Shown here in pieces: positions 1-8,579 of a stretch of DNA of 38,922 nt. Origin of the DNA: Clostridia bacterium (GTDB lineage Bacteria; CBDUZB01; JAGLHV01); assembly GCA_030595925.1 (NCBI GenBank), contig JAUVLC010000010.1, positions 1 through 38,922 of the forward strand. Reading direction: 5' to 3'. The notes beneath the pieces were generated by a model. The model saw only the letters and a program-made list of their open reading frames with translations, had not been told where the DNA came from and did no database searches. The position numbers and the translations under genes were made by a program. How positions within the stretch are numbered: position 1 is the first letter of the stretch; the number at the start of each line of letters is the position of its first letter.

Positions 1-50
1 TTAATACTCTCCGTAGCTAAAAATTCTTGAAATGTTTGAAATTTTCCCAT
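1..50 (-). CDS. Start of a gene running off the left edge
   Basis: An ATG at position 50 reading leftwards opens 16 codons (MGKFQTFQEFLATESI) with no stop before the window edge. A good ribosome binding site (AAGGAG) lies 8-9 bases upstream. It follows the radical SAM gene on the same strand, so it is probably the next gene of that cluster. The visible residues are too few to name a family. Confidence 0.5.
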   Translation of the reverse strand, partial: MGKFQTFQEFLATESI

Positions 51-171
51 TAATTTTGCTCTCCTTTATATTAAGTTCTCTTTCATTTTTTTATCCGGTT
101 AAAACAACTTTATTTGTTATAATGCTATTTTTTTACACTAAATAAACTTACCAAAATTAACGACTTAATTG

Positions 172-1620
172 TCAACTATCTTTAAAAGAAAAACTAAAAA
201 CTTTTATTCCCGCCAAAAAAACTCTTTTTAGTTCATTAAAACTATTAATTCTTTTTAACCACGCTAAAATATAGGACGGCCGCAAATAAAAACTCCGATA
301 GGCCTTCTGCACACTTTTTTCTAATTCTTTTCTGGTTAACTGAGTAAATGTTTCATTGAAAAAAGCTCTTGTATGAATTTTATTTAAATCACATGAACTA
401 CCATCTTTTATTTGGGGATAATTTCGGGCTACCTGCTGAAAAAGTTTCGTTCCCGGATAAGGGGTACAAATTCCAAAAGTTGCTGTAGTCGGGTCTATTT
501 TTTTCACAAATTCAATTGTTTGTCTGATAGTCTCTTTAGTTTCCCCGGGACAACCCAACATTAAATGGGCATGAATATCCATTCCCACTTCATGTGCCCA
601 CTTAAAAGTCATGCGGGTCATTTCCAGATTAATTCCTTTATTTATATTATCTAATATCTCCTGTACTCCCGATTCAACTCCCAATCTAATCATATGACAA
701 CCGGCTTTTTTCATTAACAACATCATTTCTTTATCTACCGTTCCCACCCGGGCATTACACACCCAGCTAAGGCTAATATTTTCTTCTACCATACTTTTGC
801 ATATCCTAATATTGCGTTTTTTATAAAAGGTAAAGGTCTCATCTCTAAAAAACACCTCTTTATACCCTTGCCTTTGGATAAGCTTTAACTCCTCTATCAC
901 ACTTTCTGCTGAACGACAACGATTTTTATTTCCATAAAAAGGAGGTACTGTACAAAACACACATTGCCCCGGGCAACCCCGTGAAGTTATCATGGTAGTA
1001 TAAGGAATATTTTTAACAACCGGATTAAAATATTCTATTCCTTTCCGTAACATTGTTCTATCCGGAAAAGGTAAATTATCTAAATTATTCATAAAAGGAT
1101 AAAAATCATTTATAACTATTTCACCATTTTCTCTATATCCAATGCCTTTTATTTTTTTCCAGTCCTCTCCGCCTTTTTCTATTCTTTTTATTACCTCTCT
1201 AATTATAAATTCCGGCTCTCTCCTGATAATAATATCGATAGAATCTTTGAACAAGCAATATTTAGGCATAAATGTTGGGTGTGAACCGAAAATCATAGTA
1301 AGAAGCTTCTTATTTTTCTTCTTTAAATCAGATAGTATTGCAGCATCCTCATTAAAGGTCATTGAGGAAGTAGATATAATAACTACTTTATATTCATTAA
1401 TTAGCATTTTTAAATCATCAAATGCTTTTCTGTCATTACCGGCATCCAATAATTCCACCCGGTGTCCATCCTCTTTTAAAACCGTAGCTATATATAAAAG
1501 ATTCAGAGGCGGAAATTTAGTTCCTCCTATTCTTTCCCCCGTACACCAACATCCATAAATTAAATCCCGCACAACATTCTTGGTGCTTTTACTGAATGGA
1601 CTTAAAACTAATATTTTCAT
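172..1620 (-). CDS. B12-binding-domain radical SAM protein
   Basis: 482 aa. The N-terminal ~150 residues have the layout of a cobalamin-binding fold (MKILVLSPF start, a PPLNLLYIATVL helix, a FGSHPTF segment). The radical SAM core follows, with the 4Fe-4S cysteines C216, C220 and C223 in SRGCPGQCVFC. Later segments (FRDETFTFY, RLGVESG, HLMLGCPGET) match the Elp3-like radical SAM fold. Enzymes of this architecture carry out methylations, ring contractions or other radical reactions, often in lipid, antibiotic or cell-surface glycan pathways; the substrate cannot be told here. It lies next to glycosyltransferase genes on the same strand, which suggests envelope chemistry but does not prove it. 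Length is normal for the family and both domains look intact. Confidence 0.9.
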   Translation of the reverse strand: MKILVLSPFSKSTKNVVRDLIYGCWCTGERIGGTKFPPLNLLYIATVLKEDGHRVELLDAGNDRKAFDDLKMLINEYKVVIISTSSMTFNEDAAILSDLKKKNKKLLTMIFGSHPTFMPKYCLFKDSIDIIIRREPEFIIREVIKRIEKGGEDWKKIKGIGYRENGEIVINDFYPFMNNLDNLPFPDRTMLRKGIEYFNPVVKNIPYTTMITSRGCPGQCVFCTVPPFYGNKNRCRSAESVIEELKLIQRQGYKEVFFRDETFTFYKKRNIRICKSMVEENISLSWVCNARVGTVDKEMMLLMKKAGCHMIRLGVESGVQEILDNINKGINLEMTRMTFKWAHEVGMDIHAHLMLGCPGETKETIRQTIEFVKKIDPTTATFGICTPYPGTKLFQQVARNYPQIKDGSSCDLNKIHTRAFFNETFTQLTRKELEKSVQKAYRSFYLRPSYILAWLKRINSFNELKRVFLAGIKVFSFSFKDS

Positions 1621-1818
1621 AATTTATATGTTCTACCTTTTCTAAAAATAAAAAACATTTTTTTAAAAATCAAATGCCTTTTTTTTTACCACTCCATCTA
1701 AACAGCACAAATCTAAAGATATAAAAACTAACCTTTACCATTGATTTATTTTCTCCGTAAACATTCATCCAGAGAAAATAAATTAATATCGTTTTTAACC
1801 ATATTTCCTTACACTTTT

Positions 1819-2520
1819 TTATTTTAGCTTATCTTTATTAGTATTATCGGAATTCCTTTTATACTCAATATTAACTATCATTTCACAAATCAATCCTAAT
1901 GAAAAAAATTGTAGCCCTACTATTATCAGAAATATTCCTGCTAAACAAGAAAGACCCTGCTGTTTAAACATAAAAGCCAGTGCACCCATTATCCCAACTA
2001 AAATCAAATATTTTTTTTTGTTTACGTTTAAAAAAAATAAAAAAATAAATAGCAAAAATCATCGGCAACAACATATAGGTTTCAGTCATTAAACCTTGAC
2101 TATTTATATAAACCGTATTTGAAAAAAAAGCATAAATTGCAGCGACCCCTAAAGAGATTTTTCTCGTATAAAAAAACCTGGATAATTTATATAAAACAAA
2201 AATTGTAAATAAAGAATAAATTAATTCAAAGATACGCAAACTCAGAAAGGTATTAGGGAGAATATAAAAAACAAAAGCATTTAAATAATAAACTCCCGGG
2301 GGTTTGGATGTCCAGAGTTCTTTATATATCAAATCACCTTTTAATATTCGTTCCCCGATATAAGAAAATACTCCTACATCCCTATCCACACAAAAAAAAA
2401 ATTAGGCAATTTTGTAACTAAAACAACCAGAATGATTAGTAATATTAACCACTTATCGCTTTTATCTATATCTTTATCTTTTTTATTTAATTCAAGTTTA
2501 TTAATCATATCGATATTCAT
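1819..2520 (-). pseudogene. Broken glycosyltransferase: GT39-like start joined to a GT2-like end
   Basis: Three reading-frame pieces lie in order. An ATG at 2520 opens a cytoplasmic tail and one membrane helix (KWLILLIILVVLVTKLPN). The frame is then lost at a run of ten T (minus strand; 2392-2401). The next frame carries the GT39/PMT-like signature DRDVGVFSYIGERIL followed by KPPGVYYLNAF and several membrane helices. It is lost at a run of nine A (2011-2019), after which the third frame gives GALAFMFKQQGL. The last ~45 residues, with LQFFSLGLICEMIV, look like the C-terminal membrane end of a GT2 polyprenyl-phosphate glycosyltransferase rather than a GT39. Even with both frames repaired the product is ~230 aa, less than half a normal GT39. 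I read this as a deletion fusion of two glycosyltransferases that is now decaying. Either slip alone could be a sequencing error. Confidence 0.75.
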
Positions 2521-2565
2521 ACAAATTCACTTTGTCCCATTAGTCAATTTTCGATATTTCATAAA

Positions 2566-3753
2566 TCAAAAATATTCTTTTATTTTATCAAATACTTCAC
2601 CAACACTAATCTTTTTTAAACATTGGTTATCTTTACAAAAAGAATATTTACCATTATATACGGTAATACAGGGAGAACAATAAAAGTTTTTAAAAAACAC
2701 ATGTACTTTGTCACTAAGGGGTTTATACAAAATCGGGGTCTCAGGACCAAAAAAGACAAATGTATTAATATTACTAAGACTAGCTAAGTGAGCCGGGCCT
2801 GAATCGTTGGTAATAAATATTTTACTGCTATAATAAAGAGCCAATAGCTCTTTTATTCTCGTTTCCCCTGTTAAATTAATTACCTTTGCTTTATTCTTTA
2901 TATTCTCAATACAAATATTCACATATTCTCTATCTTCTTTCCCTCCAATAAATACTAAAATTTTTCTTTTATCATAATCAATAATTTTATCTGCAAGAGC
3001 AACAAAATTCTCTTTTGGCCATCTTCTTAAAGTAGTTAAATTAGCACTATTTATATTGAATATTATTAATTCATTATCTTCCTTAATATTCTTATTTGCT
3101 CTTTTTAATTTACAAAAAAATTCTTTTTCTGTCTCTCTATCATTTTTAATTTTTGGCAAAGACATATTTACCCCGTTCATTTTTACACCCAGCACTTCTA
3201 CCATCGCAAAAAAAGCCTTACTCGTATGTTTATAACAATTATAAACTACCGGGTGGGTCAAAAAATTACCACGGTATAACCCTTCAGTATGAGGATTACA
3301 AAACCCAACCCGATATACAGAACTTATTAAAAAAGAAACAATTGCTGTTGCCCGTGAAAAAAACTCCATATCAACGATTACATCCAGTTTTTCTTTTCTT
3401 AAAATGATAATATTTTTTAAACTACTTAGTATAACGGAAAACATCGAAGAACTATCAACTGTTAATATGTCTTGATTATCTACTAAATCTAAAAGTTCAC
3501 AGGTTGTTTTATTTTCTTTAAAAGTCATAAAATAAATTCTACAACCAGGATATTGTTTCTTAAATTCTCTCACTGCCGGAAAAGAAAGAATAATACTTCC
3601 CATTCCCCAAAGTTTAATAAACAAGACTTTTTTATAACTAACAGATTTTTTTCTCTTATGAAAAATAACTATTAATTTATTTGCCACGGAAAGCATAAAA
3701 CATACCGGCATACCAAAATAATAATCAACCTTCCTCATTAAATTTATCTGCAT
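2566..3753 (-). CDS. Glycosyltransferase family 9 (heptosyltransferase-like)
   Basis: 395 aa, a normal length for GT9. These GT-B enzymes move ADP-heptose or a related sugar onto lipopolysaccharide core or other surface glycans at the cytoplasmic face of the inner membrane. The N-terminal acceptor half contains VLFIKLWGMGSIILSFPA, the usual GT9 opening. The C-terminal donor half contains FIGGKEDREY and TNDSGPAHLA at about residues 315-324, followed by FFGPETPILY, the nucleotide-sugar site region. A Cys-rich end (CSPCI, CKDNQCLKKI) is also common in the family. The gene ends 3 bases from the GT-C-like gene upstream, so the two are probably co-transcribed. The acceptor is unknown. Confidence 0.92.
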   Translation of the reverse strand: MQINLMRKVDYYFGMPVCFMLSVANKLIVIFHKRKKSVSYKKVLFIKLWGMGSIILSFPAVREFKKQYPGCRIYFMTFKENKTTCELLDLVDNQDILTVDSSSMFSVILSSLKNIIILRKEKLDVIVDMEFFSRATAIVSFLISSVYRVGFCNPHTEGLYRGNFLTHPVVYNCYKHTSKAFFAMVEVLGVKMNGVNMSLPKIKNDRETEKEFFCKLKRANKNIKEDNELIIFNINSANLTTLRRWPKENFVALADKIIDYDKRKILVFIGGKEDREYVNICIENIKNKAKVINLTGETRIKELLALYYSSKIFITNDSGPAHLASLSNINTFVFFGPETPILYKPLSDKVHVFFKNFYCSPCITVYNGKYSFCKDNQCLKKISVGEVFDKIKEYF

Positions 3754-3755
3754 TT

Positions 3756-5372
3756 TTATGGTTTAATTTCCTTTTCATTTAATACTTGTTGGCCGAATCT
3801 TTCTATTATTTTTTTATTATTTTCTGTTTTTTTTATAAATATTACCGCCCACTCATCCTGATAAATTAATTCCCAATTTGTATCTTTTATTAATATTTGA
3901 GTAAGGGGTTTTTCCCTTCTCCAAAGAATAAAATTAACTTTATATTTCTCAAGAACATCCTGCCACCCAGGGTTAATATTCTGAACATCACAATATTCCT
4001 GCAGCAATTTATCCCCATATACTTGCGTTCTTCCGTCGAAAGCAACCTTATACTCCGGATACAACATATAAATTAAATATGAACCCCAAAGTAAAGAATT
4101 AAACATTGGTCCGGGCAATTTATTCTCTTTAATAAATTCAACGGCTTGTATCGGATAAGATCTTTCCTGCACACAAGATTTAATTTCTTTACTATATGGG
4201 ACCCTCAAATTGATAATGATTATCAGCCCACAAAGAAAAACCCAATTAAAAACCAGAGAACATTTTTTTAAAAGTCCTTCTACTTGTGGCTCATCTTTTC
4301 CGGAAGAATTAAGCTCAAACTTTTTTTTAAATTTACTTGAAATTAAATTAATTACATCATTTAAATAAGGAGTATAAATAGAAGCCGTAACAATCCCCCA
4401 AAAAGGCATATTACGAAGAGCATAAAAGGATTGATGGGTAAACCCAAAAAAAATACACCATTCCGTAAAATCAGGACGGCGGGGAGAACAAATAAAGGAT
4501 AAAAAAGCAATAAACATTAATATTTCAAAAAGAAAAACCAAAGATAAATGAAAACTTGGAGAACGCATCTCGCCTGCAACTTCTGCTGTTGCTCCCATAG
4601 TAACAAACTCGTACGCTTGAAAAAAAATACGATAAGTATATGGATTGAGAAAACTAACAACTATACAGACTAACAATATCTTTACTAATTTTCTTATTTG
4701 CTCCGGAGACAATCGTGGATTATTCGACCAATCAAGCCGATTTCTAAAATATTCTCCTATCACATACAAGGCTATAAGTATCCATCCTATTATAAAATAA
4801 ATATGTAAATTTACCCAAAACAACATAATAAAAGGTAACACCCAGAGATAATCTTTATTCCTGTATTTATATTCTGAAAGAATATAAGTAAATAATCCTG
4901 TAAAAACAAAAGAAAACAGTTGTGGTCTTTCCTCCCAGGAAGGGCCAAAAGAAACAATAATTATGAAACTAATTAAGACCGCTAAATTAAAGTTTCCCGT
5001 ACGATTATACACCGTTTTTAAAATTATGCCAAAGACAACAGTAATTAAAAAAACTCTCAATATTATCAACCAATTTATACCTAAAAGACTAATTTTAAAA
5101 AAAATTATCTCAGCTAACCAACTATATGCTATCCATGATTTGGATAAAGCGGTATAGGAAAAAACTTCTATTTGTGGAAAAGCCCTGTTTTCAAGAATAT
5201 ATCTTCCCGTTGCAAGATGACGCCAGATATCCGGCTCAAACATTTTCACTCCCAAACCAATCCAAAAAATTATCCCCAAAAAACAAATAATTATCAAGCG
5301 TCTGGTAGTTAAAATTTTTAAAAAATTTAAGTCGTATAGAAACGAAGTCGCTGATTTATTTTTCTTATCCAT
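3756..5372 (-). CDS. Polytopic membrane protein, GT-C-like, paralogue of the next gene
   Basis: 538 aa with about ten hydrophobic segments between residues 25 and 400, then a soluble C-terminal domain of ~120 residues. Near the N terminus, FEPDIWRHLATGRYIL and WIAYSWLAEIIFF form an acidic loop after the first membrane helix, the arrangement used by GT-C glycosyltransferases for catalysis. The C-terminal domain has FNSLLWGSYLIYMLYPEYK and FDGRTQVYGD. The neighbouring gene encodes the same architecture with the same motifs, so this is a tandem duplication. I infer a lipid-linked sugar transferase acting on the periplasmic side; no substrate can be assigned, and a non-enzymatic envelope role is possible. 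Confidence 0.8.
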   Translation of the reverse strand: MDKKNKSATSFLYDLNFLKILTTRRLIIICFLGIIFWIGLGVKMFEPDIWRHLATGRYILENRAFPQIEVFSYTALSKSWIAYSWLAEIIFFKISLLGINWLIILRVFLITVVFGIILKTVYNRTGNFNLAVLISFIIIVSFGPSWEERPQLFSFVFTGLFTYILSEYKYRNKDYLWVLPFIMLFWVNLHIYFIIGWILIALYVIGEYFRNRLDWSNNPRLSPEQIRKLVKILLVCIVVSFLNPYTYRIFFQAYEFVTMGATAEVAGEMRSPSFHLSLVFLFEILMFIAFLSFICSPRRPDFTEWCIFFGFTHQSFYALRNMPFWGIVTASIYTPYLNDVINLISSKFKKKFELNSSGKDEPQVEGLLKKCSLVFNWVFLCGLIIIINLRVPYSKEIKSCVQERSYPIQAVEFIKENKLPGPMFNSLLWGSYLIYMLYPEYKVAFDGRTQVYGDKLLQEYCDVQNINPGWQDVLEKYKVNFILWRREKPLTQILIKDTNWELIYQDEWAVIFIKKTENNKKIIERFGQQVLNEKEIKP

Positions 5373-5411
5373 ATTTTACCTTTCTACTTACTTGCTTTCT
5401 TTTTTTTTTCT

Positions 5412-5446
5412 AAATCCCCCTAACCCCCTTTTTCTAAGGGGGGAAG
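5412..5446. repeat. REP-like palindrome CCCCCTT...AAGGGGGG overlapping a gene end
   Basis: A C-rich run (CCCCCTAACCCCC), a short T-rich spacer and AAGGGGGG form a stem-loop. On the minus strand it supplies the last codons (KLPPLEKGG) and the TAG stop of the GT-C-like gene ending at 5420. Similar C/G palindromes are scattered in many AT-rich genomes of uncultured bacteria. A second relative lies inside the gene at 27158-28075. Confidence 0.7.
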
Positions 5447-7057
5447 TTTGCTTTTTTCTTTTGCCTTTTCTTCATATTTACTTATAAATATCCTGTTTTG
5501 GGGAATATCTTTTATAAATATCACGGCTATATCATCGAAATAAATTAATTTCCAATTATCCATCAACAAAAAAATTTCGGTTAAAGGAAGTTTTCTTGGC
5601 CATAGAATAAAGTTTGTTTCGTATTTTTTGAATTTTTTTTCCCACCCCAATGAAAGACTCCAAATATCACTACACCCTGTTAAAAATTCATCTCCATATG
5701 CCTGAGTTCTTCCATCCAGGAATACTTTCCATTCCGGATAAAGGGAATAAATTAAATAGCCCCCCCAATTAAAGGAATTAAACATCTTTCCGGGAAGGTG
5801 ATTTTCCTTAATAAATGTAACCGCTTCTAGAGGAATTTTTTCCATGTCTAAACAAGATTCAAGTTTTGAATCTCTTGGAAAAGAAAAACCAACTATTACA
5901 ATTAATATCCCTAATAGAAACCAATTAATCAAAGAATATTTTTTATCCCCCCCCAATATGGACTTTTGAGAAAAGCCGGTTTGAACTTTATTTTCTACAA
6001 AACCTTGGTTTCCTTTGAATTCTACAAAAAACACTCCTAAGTGTCGTCCTATTATCGGAGACATAACAATAGCCCAAAAAGGTAAATCACGAATAGAATA
6101 TAACGCTTGATAAGTAAATGCTATAAAAAGAATTACCTCTATTAACGAAGGTCTTTTCTTAGAAACGGAAAGAGAAAAAATCAAAAGAAATAACATTATT
6201 TCAAAAAAACGAACTTGAATACAATGAAAATTGGGAGACTGTAATTCTGTAATATTTGCTCGTGCCCATTGTTGTCCGGTAAGTCGAATTACTTCAAGAA
6301 ATATACGGTAGGTATAAGGATTAATAAAACAAACAAATAAACTAATTAGTGTTATTTTGAGTAAAAATCTCTGTTTTTTTATTTCATTTTCTTCATCCTC
6401 TCCAAACAAAAACCATCCTTTAAAAACGCTACAAAATAAATGTATGAAAATTAAAAACAACCCTATCACAAAATAAATATGTAAATTCACCCAAAAAAGC
6501 ATTATTAAAGGAATAAACCAAAGTACTTTTTTTCTATTATCATATTCGAATTCATTTAAGATATAAACGAAAAAAGCAGTAAACAAAAAAGAAAAGAGTT
6601 GAGGACGCAACAACCATGAAGTTGAAGAAATATATGCCATAAAAAAAATAATCAATATCGAAAGATTAAAATTTTTATTTGAAGCAAGGTAGGTTGTTTT
6701 GAAAACTACTATAAAAGTAGTTATAATCAAACATATTTTCAAAACAATCAACCAGTTAAAACCTAAAACACTTACATAATAAAAAATTATTTCCGTTAAC
6801 CAACTATATGCAATCCATGGATGAAACAAAGCAGTATGAGAAAAGGTATTATAAAAAGGAAAGATTTTTTGAGAAACTATGTATTGCCCGGCTCGTAAAT
6901 GCCACCATATATCAAAAGAACCGCATTTTCTTGAAGCTAAATAAAAAATAAAACCAAAAAGATAAATAAATAATAAATATTTTGTTTTAAGTTTATAAAA
7001 AATACTCTCTCTTTCTTCCAATCCCATTTTAATTTTCAAACTTCTCTTCTTCCCCAC
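5420..7057 (-). CDS. Polytopic membrane protein, GT-C-like, second tandem copy
   Basis: 545 aa, paralogue of the 3756-5372 product. Shared features include FDIWWHLRAGQYIV and WIAYSWLTEIIFY after the first membrane helix, a central PQLFSF...FWVNLHIYF segment, about ten membrane helices, and a C-terminal soluble domain with FNSFNWGGYLIYSLYPEWK and LDGRTQAYGD. The motif DIWWHL is the fuller version of DIWRHL in the sister protein; if the second W matters, the sister copy has diverged. The last nine residues (KLPPLEKGG) come from a palindromic repeat and probably replaced the original C-terminus. Likely a periplasmic-face glycan-transfer enzyme; substrate unknown. Confidence 0.8.
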   Translation of the reverse strand: MGKKRSLKIKMGLEERESIFYKLKTKYLLFIYLFGFIFYLASRKCGSFDIWWHLRAGQYIVSQKIFPFYNTFSHTALFHPWIAYSWLTEIIFYYVSVLGFNWLIVLKICLIITTFIVVFKTTYLASNKNFNLSILIIFFMAYISSTSWLLRPQLFSFLFTAFFVYILNEFEYDNRKKVLWFIPLIMLFWVNLHIYFVIGLFLIFIHLFCSVFKGWFLFGEDEENEIKKQRFLLKITLISLFVCFINPYTYRIFLEVIRLTGQQWARANITELQSPNFHCIQVRFFEIMLFLLIFSLSVSKKRPSLIEVILFIAFTYQALYSIRDLPFWAIVMSPIIGRHLGVFFVEFKGNQGFVENKVQTGFSQKSILGGDKKYSLINWFLLGILIVIVGFSFPRDSKLESCLDMEKIPLEAVTFIKENHLPGKMFNSFNWGGYLIYSLYPEWKVFLDGRTQAYGDEFLTGCSDIWSLSLGWEKKFKKYETNFILWPRKLPLTEIFLLMDNWKLIYFDDIAVIFIKDIPQNRIFISKYEEKAKEKSKLPPLEKGG

Positions 7058-7072
7058 ATTTAAATCACCATT

Positions 7073-7354
7073 TTATTTTGACTCAATCACAGCCTTAATT
7101 CCACCCAATCTGTTGGTTACTATATTATAAAATAAAGCGATTAAAATGGCTATTACAGAAGTAATTATACTGAAAATTATTGCATAAAGAATTACAGCTA
7201 AAAATCCAACCAACATTCCACCGGTTGTCAAATTTTGTGTAAATAATGCATAAACGAAAGATATTACTCCTATTACTAAACCCAGTAAAAAAAAGACAAT
7301 ACTACAATTTTTAACAATTGATTTAACATCTATTTTTTTTAGTTCTATTAACAT
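7073..7354 (-). CDS. Small DUF3566-like membrane protein
   Basis: 93 aa with two long hydrophobic segments (about residues 15-42 and 46-78) and the ending LFYNIVTNRLGGIKAVIE. This layout, especially the terminal ALYN-x-x-A/T-x-x-GGI-type motif after the second helix, matches the small DUF3566-like transmembrane family, which has no known function. It opens with IELKKIDVKSIVK, also typical. It lies between the GT-C-like gene and the sensor gene on the same strand with short gaps, so it is probably in the same transcript. Confidence 0.7.
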   Translation of the reverse strand: MLIELKKIDVKSIVKNCSIVFFLLGLVIGVISFVYALFTQNLTTGGMLVGFLAVILYAIIFSIITSVIAILIALFYNIVTNRLGGIKAVIESK

Positions 7355-7388
7355 TTTTTAGAAATTTAAAAACCTCCTTTTTGTTATT

Positions 7389-8567
7389 TCATATTACATT
7401 TTCGAAAACAACAACTGTTTTTGGTCCTCTTTCTTCTTCTTCGGCCAACATTAATATACTTACCTCCTTCTCTCCCGAAAAATTTATAATCTCTTTTACA
7501 ATCTCCCCTTTGTTAGTAAAGGCCTTATTTAATAATGCAATAAACTTTTCCTCCTTAATTACATCTAACAAGTGGCACCCCATTATTTTGTCCCTTTCTA
7601 AACCAAAACCACATTCCTTTTGGATTATATTAGAGAAAACTATATTATTGTTTACATCCGCAACCATTACCTTTTTGTTGCTATTCTTCAAAACAGCATT
7701 CAATATTTCTCCTAATCTTCCCATTTCTACTAATGAACACTCTTTTCTTCTTTCTTCCTGAAGTTCAAACTCATTTTTTATTTGTTTAATAAAATTTTCT
7801 ATTCCTACTGATATTTCACTTATGACATCTTTCGTCTTTATATTGACTTTATATTCAAAATACTGCCCTCCCAACAATCCTATAGCTTCTTTAATCTTGT
7901 ATAAAGGTTTAGAGATTTTATAATTAACTAATAAAAAAACTTCCGCTCCCAACAAAACAATAATTACTCCAATAAAAAAATTTATTTTGGAAATAAATTT
8001 TTTTAATTCTTTTTCCACTTTCTTCTTTGATAAACCAAACCGTAAAACACCTATTTTTTCACCCAAAGTTATTAGTGGAATTCCATAATCATACAAGCTC
8101 TGCTCTCCCTTTTGATAAGATTGGATTAAAAGTTTATCGGACGCCAAAGCTTTTCGGGTAATATCATCAGTATATTCTTTGCCCAACTTATAAACATTGG
8201 TATGCCCAATAACTTTCCCTCTCCCATCCAAAATAACATTATACATCACATTTTCTTGTTGTCGTAAAGAATTCAGTATATTTAACAAAAAAATATCATC
8301 CTGTTCTTCCAACGCTTTTACACACCATGGAACAAAAATTTTGGCAAAAATTTTCCCTTTTTTTTGAAATTCCTCTTCTAAACTTTTTCTCCTATAATCA
8401 ATAATTGTTTTTCTTCCTGCAAGTAAAAGAACTATGAGTAATGTTACAAATAGAAAACAAATCTTGACATTTAATAAACCAAATCCTAATTTATTTGAAA
8501 ATTTAGAAATCAAACTCCCTTTAGTTTCTATTCCATCTTTTTTTCTGATTTTTTTTTTAAAAAGCAT
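7389..8567 (-). CDS. Cache-HAMP-PAS membrane sensor with no output domain
   Basis: 392 aa. A cytoplasmic lead of ~35 residues precedes a first membrane helix (ICFLFVTLLIVLLLAG). An extracytoplasmic sensor of ~150 residues follows with Cache-like motifs (VILDGRGKVIGHTN, DYGIPLITLGEKIGVLRFG). Then come a second helix (FFIGVIIVLLGAEVFLLV), a HAMP-like linker (ISKPLYKIKEAIGLL) and a PAS-like domain to the C terminus (MVADVNNNIVFSN). No histidine kinase, cyclase, EAL or phosphatase domain follows. The sensor half resembles that of the SpoIIE phosphatase at 23426-24934, so the two may read the same signal. The output may pass by direct protein contact; that is inference. It lies downstream of the Tad genes on the same strand. 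Confidence 0.85.
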   Translation of the reverse strand: MLFKKKIRKKDGIETKGSLISKFSNKLGFGLLNVKICFLFVTLLIVLLLAGRKTIIDYRRKSLEEEFQKKGKIFAKIFVPWCVKALEEQDDIFLLNILNSLRQQENVMYNVILDGRGKVIGHTNVYKLGKEYTDDITRKALASDKLLIQSYQKGEQSLYDYGIPLITLGEKIGVLRFGLSKKKVEKELKKFISKINFFIGVIIVLLGAEVFLLVNYKISKPLYKIKEAIGLLGGQYFEYKVNIKTKDVISEISVGIENFIKQIKNEFELQEERRKECSLVEMGRLGEILNAVLKNSNKKVMVADVNNNIVFSNIIQKECGFGLERDKIMGCHLLDVIKEEKFIALLNKAFTNKGEIVKEIINFSGEKEVSILMLAEEEERGPKTVVVFENVI

Positions 8568-8579
8568 TTTCTTTATTCC

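Noticed and set aside
1621-1818. Short frames between the radical SAM gene and the glycosyltransferase remnant
   Set aside because: Only 18-23 codons, no conserved motif; probably further decay of the remnant or plain spacer.
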